NCBI GenBank assembly: GCA_003497765.1
Contig: DNNY01000170.1
Location: forward strand, 1-6,194
Length of the DNA: 6,194 nt
DNA from: Oceanospirillaceae bacterium
GTDB lineage: Bacteria > Pseudomonadota > Gammaproteobacteria > Pseudomonadales > Balneatricaceae
Direction: 5' to 3'
The position numbers were made by a program, and so were the translations under genes. Positions 5,581 through 6,194 of the stretch are shown in pieces (position 1 is the first letter of the stretch; every line of letters starts with the position of its first letter). Under the pieces are notes generated by a model that was not told the origin of the DNA, searched no databases, and saw only the letters and a program-made list of their open reading frames with translations.

Positions 5581-6194
5581 ATGTCTGATTTTTTAATTGC
5601 CCCATCCATTTTGGCTGCTGACTTTGCCCGCTTGGGAGAGGAAGTAGATACTGTGTTAGCAGCAGGTGCTGATATGGTGCATTTTGATGTTATGGATAAT
5701 CATTATGTGCCTAATTTAACCATTGGTCCCATGGTATGCAAAGCCCTGCGCGACTATGGTATTAAAGCCCCCATTGATGCTCATCTTATGGTTAAGCCCG
5801 TTGACAGGTTGATTGGTGATTTTCTAGAGGCAGGCGCCAGTTATATTACCTTTCATCCCGAAGCTAGCGATCATATAGACCGTTCATTACAAATGATTAA
5901 AGATGGTGGCGCCAAAGCTGGTCTGGTATTTAATCCAGCCACGCCGTTACATTACTTAGATCATATAATGGATAAGCTGGATATGATTCTGATTATGTCC
6001 GTCAACCCAGGTTTTGGGGGGCAAAAATTTATCCCCAGTACCTTGGATAAATTGCAGCAAGTGCGACAGCGTATTGATGCCTCTGGTTTGGATATTCGTT
6101 TAGAGGTTGATGGTGGTGTTGGTATCGATAATATTGCCAGTATTGCTCAAGCTGGTGCTGATACCTTTGTGGCAGGTTCAGCTATTTTTAATAC
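5581..6194 (+). CDS. rpe: Ribulose-phosphate 3-epimerase Rpe (3' end cut by window edge)
   Basis: Rpe interconverts D-ribulose 5-phosphate and D-xylulose 5-phosphate in the cytoplasmic pentose phosphate pathway. The window holds 204 complete codons of a protein usually about 225 residues long. The TIM-barrel fold is marked by [16 protein letters not shown] (6-21), by [17 protein letters not shown] (34-50) carrying metal ligands H34 and D36, by DAHLMV with H68, by [10 protein letters not shown] (141-150, the phosphate/substrate loop) and by LEVDGGV with D177. D36 and D177 are the expected acid/base pair. The final visible motif, [12 protein letters not shown], is the second phosphate-binding turn. 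The ATG has AGGA at 5570-5573, seven bases upstream. It lies 48 bases after djlA with no terminator between. In many gammaproteobacteria rpe is followed by gph (phosphoglycolate phosphatase), which would lie beyond the right edge. Identity is very sure. Confidence 0.97.
   Translation, partial: MSDFLIAPSILAADFARLGEEVDTVLAAGADMVHFDVMDNHYVPNLTIGPMVCKALRDYGIKAPIDAHLMVKPVDRLIGDFLEAGASYITFHPEASDHIDRSLQMIKDGGAKAGLVFNPATPLHYLDHIMDKLDMILIMSVNPGFGGQKFIPSTLDKLQQVRQRIDASGLDIRLEVDGGVGIDNIASIAQAGADTFVAGSAIFN

Noticed and set aside
1..6194. Undescribed system, mobile element, CRISPR array, tRNA or riboswitch
   Set aside because: Almost all of the window is accounted for by five conserved housekeeping genes, and the only gaps are 118 and 48 bases. 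I saw no transposase, integrase, array or clover-leaf sequence.

Overview
The window is a stretch of conserved gammaproteobacterial chromosome. It has five protein genes in two divergent groups and no sign of a mobile element, RNA gene, CRISPR array or foreign island. On the minus strand, reading right to left, lie lptD (4586-2259), surA (2275-980) and pdxA (978 to the left edge, missing only its last few codons). On the plus strand lie djlA (4705-5532) and rpe (5581 to the right edge, missing about its last 20 codons). All five were recognised from family motifs. The order lptD-surA-pdxA with djlA divergent from lptD matches the arrangement in Escherichia coli and many other gammaproteobacteria; in E. 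coli the pdxA side continues with rsmA/ksgA, apaG and apaH, which would lie beyond position 1.

Base composition looks to be in the mid-40s percent GC (judged by eye). Three of the five genes appear to start at TTG, and rpe follows djlA. This suggests a gammaproteobacterium outside the Enterobacterales, perhaps a marine lineage of the Cellvibrionales/Pseudomonadales type. The lineage is inference, not something the sequence settles.

Layout: 1-978 is pdxA (pyridoxal phosphate synthesis). After a single spacer base, 980-2275 is surA (periplasmic chaperone). It overlaps by 17 bases the end of lptD (outer-membrane lipopolysaccharide translocon), which runs to 4586. The 118 bases 4587-4704 are the only regulatory gap of note; they hold candidate divergent promoters and a 6-bp inverted repeat. 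djlA (membrane-anchored DnaK co-chaperone) follows, then a 48-base gap without a terminator, then rpe (pentose phosphate pathway).

Functionally, lptD and surA belong together because SurA escorts outer-membrane barrels, LptD among them, across the periplasm. DjlA is an envelope-associated J-protein, so the divergent pair has an envelope-quality theme. pdxA and rpe are metabolic passengers. I found no convincing undescribed system. The points worth a second look are start-site choice, tight translational coupling, a perfectly spaced glycine zipper in DjlA, a small in-frame duplication in lptD and the organisation of the divergent promoter region.
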